Positions 63,421 through 64,000 of a stretch of 64,000 nucleotides of DNA are shown piece by piece. A program made the position numbers and the translations under genes. The notes beneath the pieces were generated by a model, which had not been told where the DNA came from, ran no database searches, and saw only the letters and a program-made list of their open reading frames with translations. The number at the start of each line of letters is the position of its first letter. Position 1 is the stretch's first letter. The DNA comes from Acidobacteriaceae bacterium (GTDB lineage Bacteria > Acidobacteriota > Terriglobia > Terriglobales > Acidobacteriaceae). The stretch lies in the NCBI GenBank assembly GCA_027307045.1, contig DAHUXR010000001.1, positions 1 to 64,000 on the forward strand. The letters run 5' to 3'.

Positions 63421-63883
63421 TCAGCTCCGAAGACCGGCAATCGCGGGTCGGTCAGAAGCCCCGATCTGCTTAAGCACGGAAGCCTGGTCCCAGTAGATAT
63501 GTTCCTGCGCCAGCTTGCCGTCCCGGAACCCCACGATGGCAACCAACGGAACCTCGACTCGGCGGTGGGTGGGAGGAATTCCAGGCAGCATCCAGGGCAT
63601 CTCTTGTGTGTGGGTGAAGGAGAAGATCATCTCATCCACAAGCTGATTCTCGCCGACGGTGCGTGAGATGGGCGTGAGCATGGTATCGGGCGGCATGCTG
63701 GGGATAAAGTCTCGCGAGTAAAAAGCGCGCAACTGGTCTTTCCCGCATCCGCCGGTCATTACCGGCACATGGTTGACATGCGCGTCGTCCACCAGAGAAG
63801 GCCGGCGTGGCTTCAGCATCACGGGTTGAGAATTCATGGGCGGTGTGTTCTTCCCAAAGACGGGCGAGGTCTGGCTTCGGCAT
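63421..63883 (-). pseudogene. Frameshifted SnoaL-like polyketide cyclase family gene
   Basis: The N-terminus is MPKPDLARLWEEHTAHEFST at 63883, in one frame, up to about 63806 (ending RDAEAT). From about 63796 on, a different frame continues as LVDDAHVNHVPVMTGGCGKD, then YSRDFIPSMPPDT and EEHIYWDQASVLKQIG to a stop at 63421. Together they match, in order, a single SnoaL/NTF2-like family protein of about 150 residues that I recall well. The shift lies within 63796-63806, where one base too many or too few is needed. It could be a real inactivation or a sequencing error. Confidence 0.7.
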
Positions 63884-63944
63884 GGCAGAGGATTATATGC
63901 GGCGTATTGCGTAGTAGCGCCAAATTCACCCCAATATCTTGCGA

Positions 63945-63973
63945 TTGAATTCGTTTTTTATTCGTCCTACAAT
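63945..63973 (+). promoter_or_regulatory. Sigma-70 promoter reading out of the window
   Basis: TTGAAT, 17-bp spacer and TACAAT on the + strand, in an AT-rich stretch. It starts transcription toward 64000, so the gene served lies beyond the window. Confidence 0.5.
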
Positions 63974-64000
63974 TAAGCTGTACTGCCTGTAATTTAGACC

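Overview
The window looks like a chromosomal segment of a Gram-negative Acidobacteriota bacterium, probably of the Koribacter/Terriglobia type. This is an inference from gene content: a TonB-receptor-like outer-membrane protein with an N-terminal carboxypeptidase-regulatory domain, a POTRA protein, a tricorn-like protease, a Ser/Thr kinase with PEGA repeats, TrmFO, and many lineage-type small proteins. No rRNA, tRNA, CRISPR array, phage or transposase gene was seen. Gene density is normal, and the accessory signal lies in the gaps.

Layout. 0-6.7 kb: the C-terminal part of trmFO, a membrane protein, der and a DinG-type helicase. 7-10 kb: a DUF433 antitoxin-like gene with a decayed DUF5615 partner, then queD-queE-queC (preQ0 synthesis). 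10-16 kb: a TPR protein, a GNAT enzyme, two acyl-CoA dehydrogenases behind a TetR/FadR-like palindrome, an O-methyltransferase and a DUF2461 protein. 16-18 kb: a repeat-rich gap of low gene density. 18-24.5 kb: a phosphoesterase, a POTRA protein, an acyl-CoA carboxylase carboxyltransferase and a cytochrome c pair. 24.5-36.7 kb (minus strand): tilS-hpt-ftsH, an amidohydrolase, DoxX, a multi-PAS hybrid histidine kinase, mnmG and a VOC protein. 36.7-45.3 kb: ispD and ispF separated by a GxxExxY gene, a tricorn-like protease, a zinc-ribbon coiled-coil protein and an RlmI-like methyltransferase. 45.3-50.2 kb: hsp20 and clpB (proteostasis), an FmdB-type protein and rsmI. 50.3-55.8 kb: a PEGA Ser/Thr kinase followed by an FHA-GAF adenylate cyclase, plus a helix-hairpin-helix protein. 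56-64 kb: a broken secreted protein, a PIN-TRAM protein, a TonB-like receptor, an MBL-fold hydrolase, an oligopeptide ABC ATPase and a frameshifted SnoaL-like gene.

The most unusual signal is a set of palindromic elements whose arms are built of 8-10 nt short-period repeats. One pair of 28-bp arms, 26/28 identical, encloses a single GxxExxY gene (PD-(D/E)XK nuclease fold) inserted exactly between ispD and ispF; the left arm supplies the end of the ispD reading frame. Related arm pairs without a gene are nested concentrically at 13.0 kb and lie in frame inside mnmG at 26.9 kb. Single arms occur at 16.1 and 39.0 kb. I propose, as inference, that GxxExxY and these arms form a nuclease-plus-repeat system comparable to RAYT/REP. 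Other points of note are a 276-bp MITE-like element with 26-bp terminal inverted repeats, an hpt gene between tilS and ftsH that lacks several catalytic residues, and three genes broken by frameshifts.
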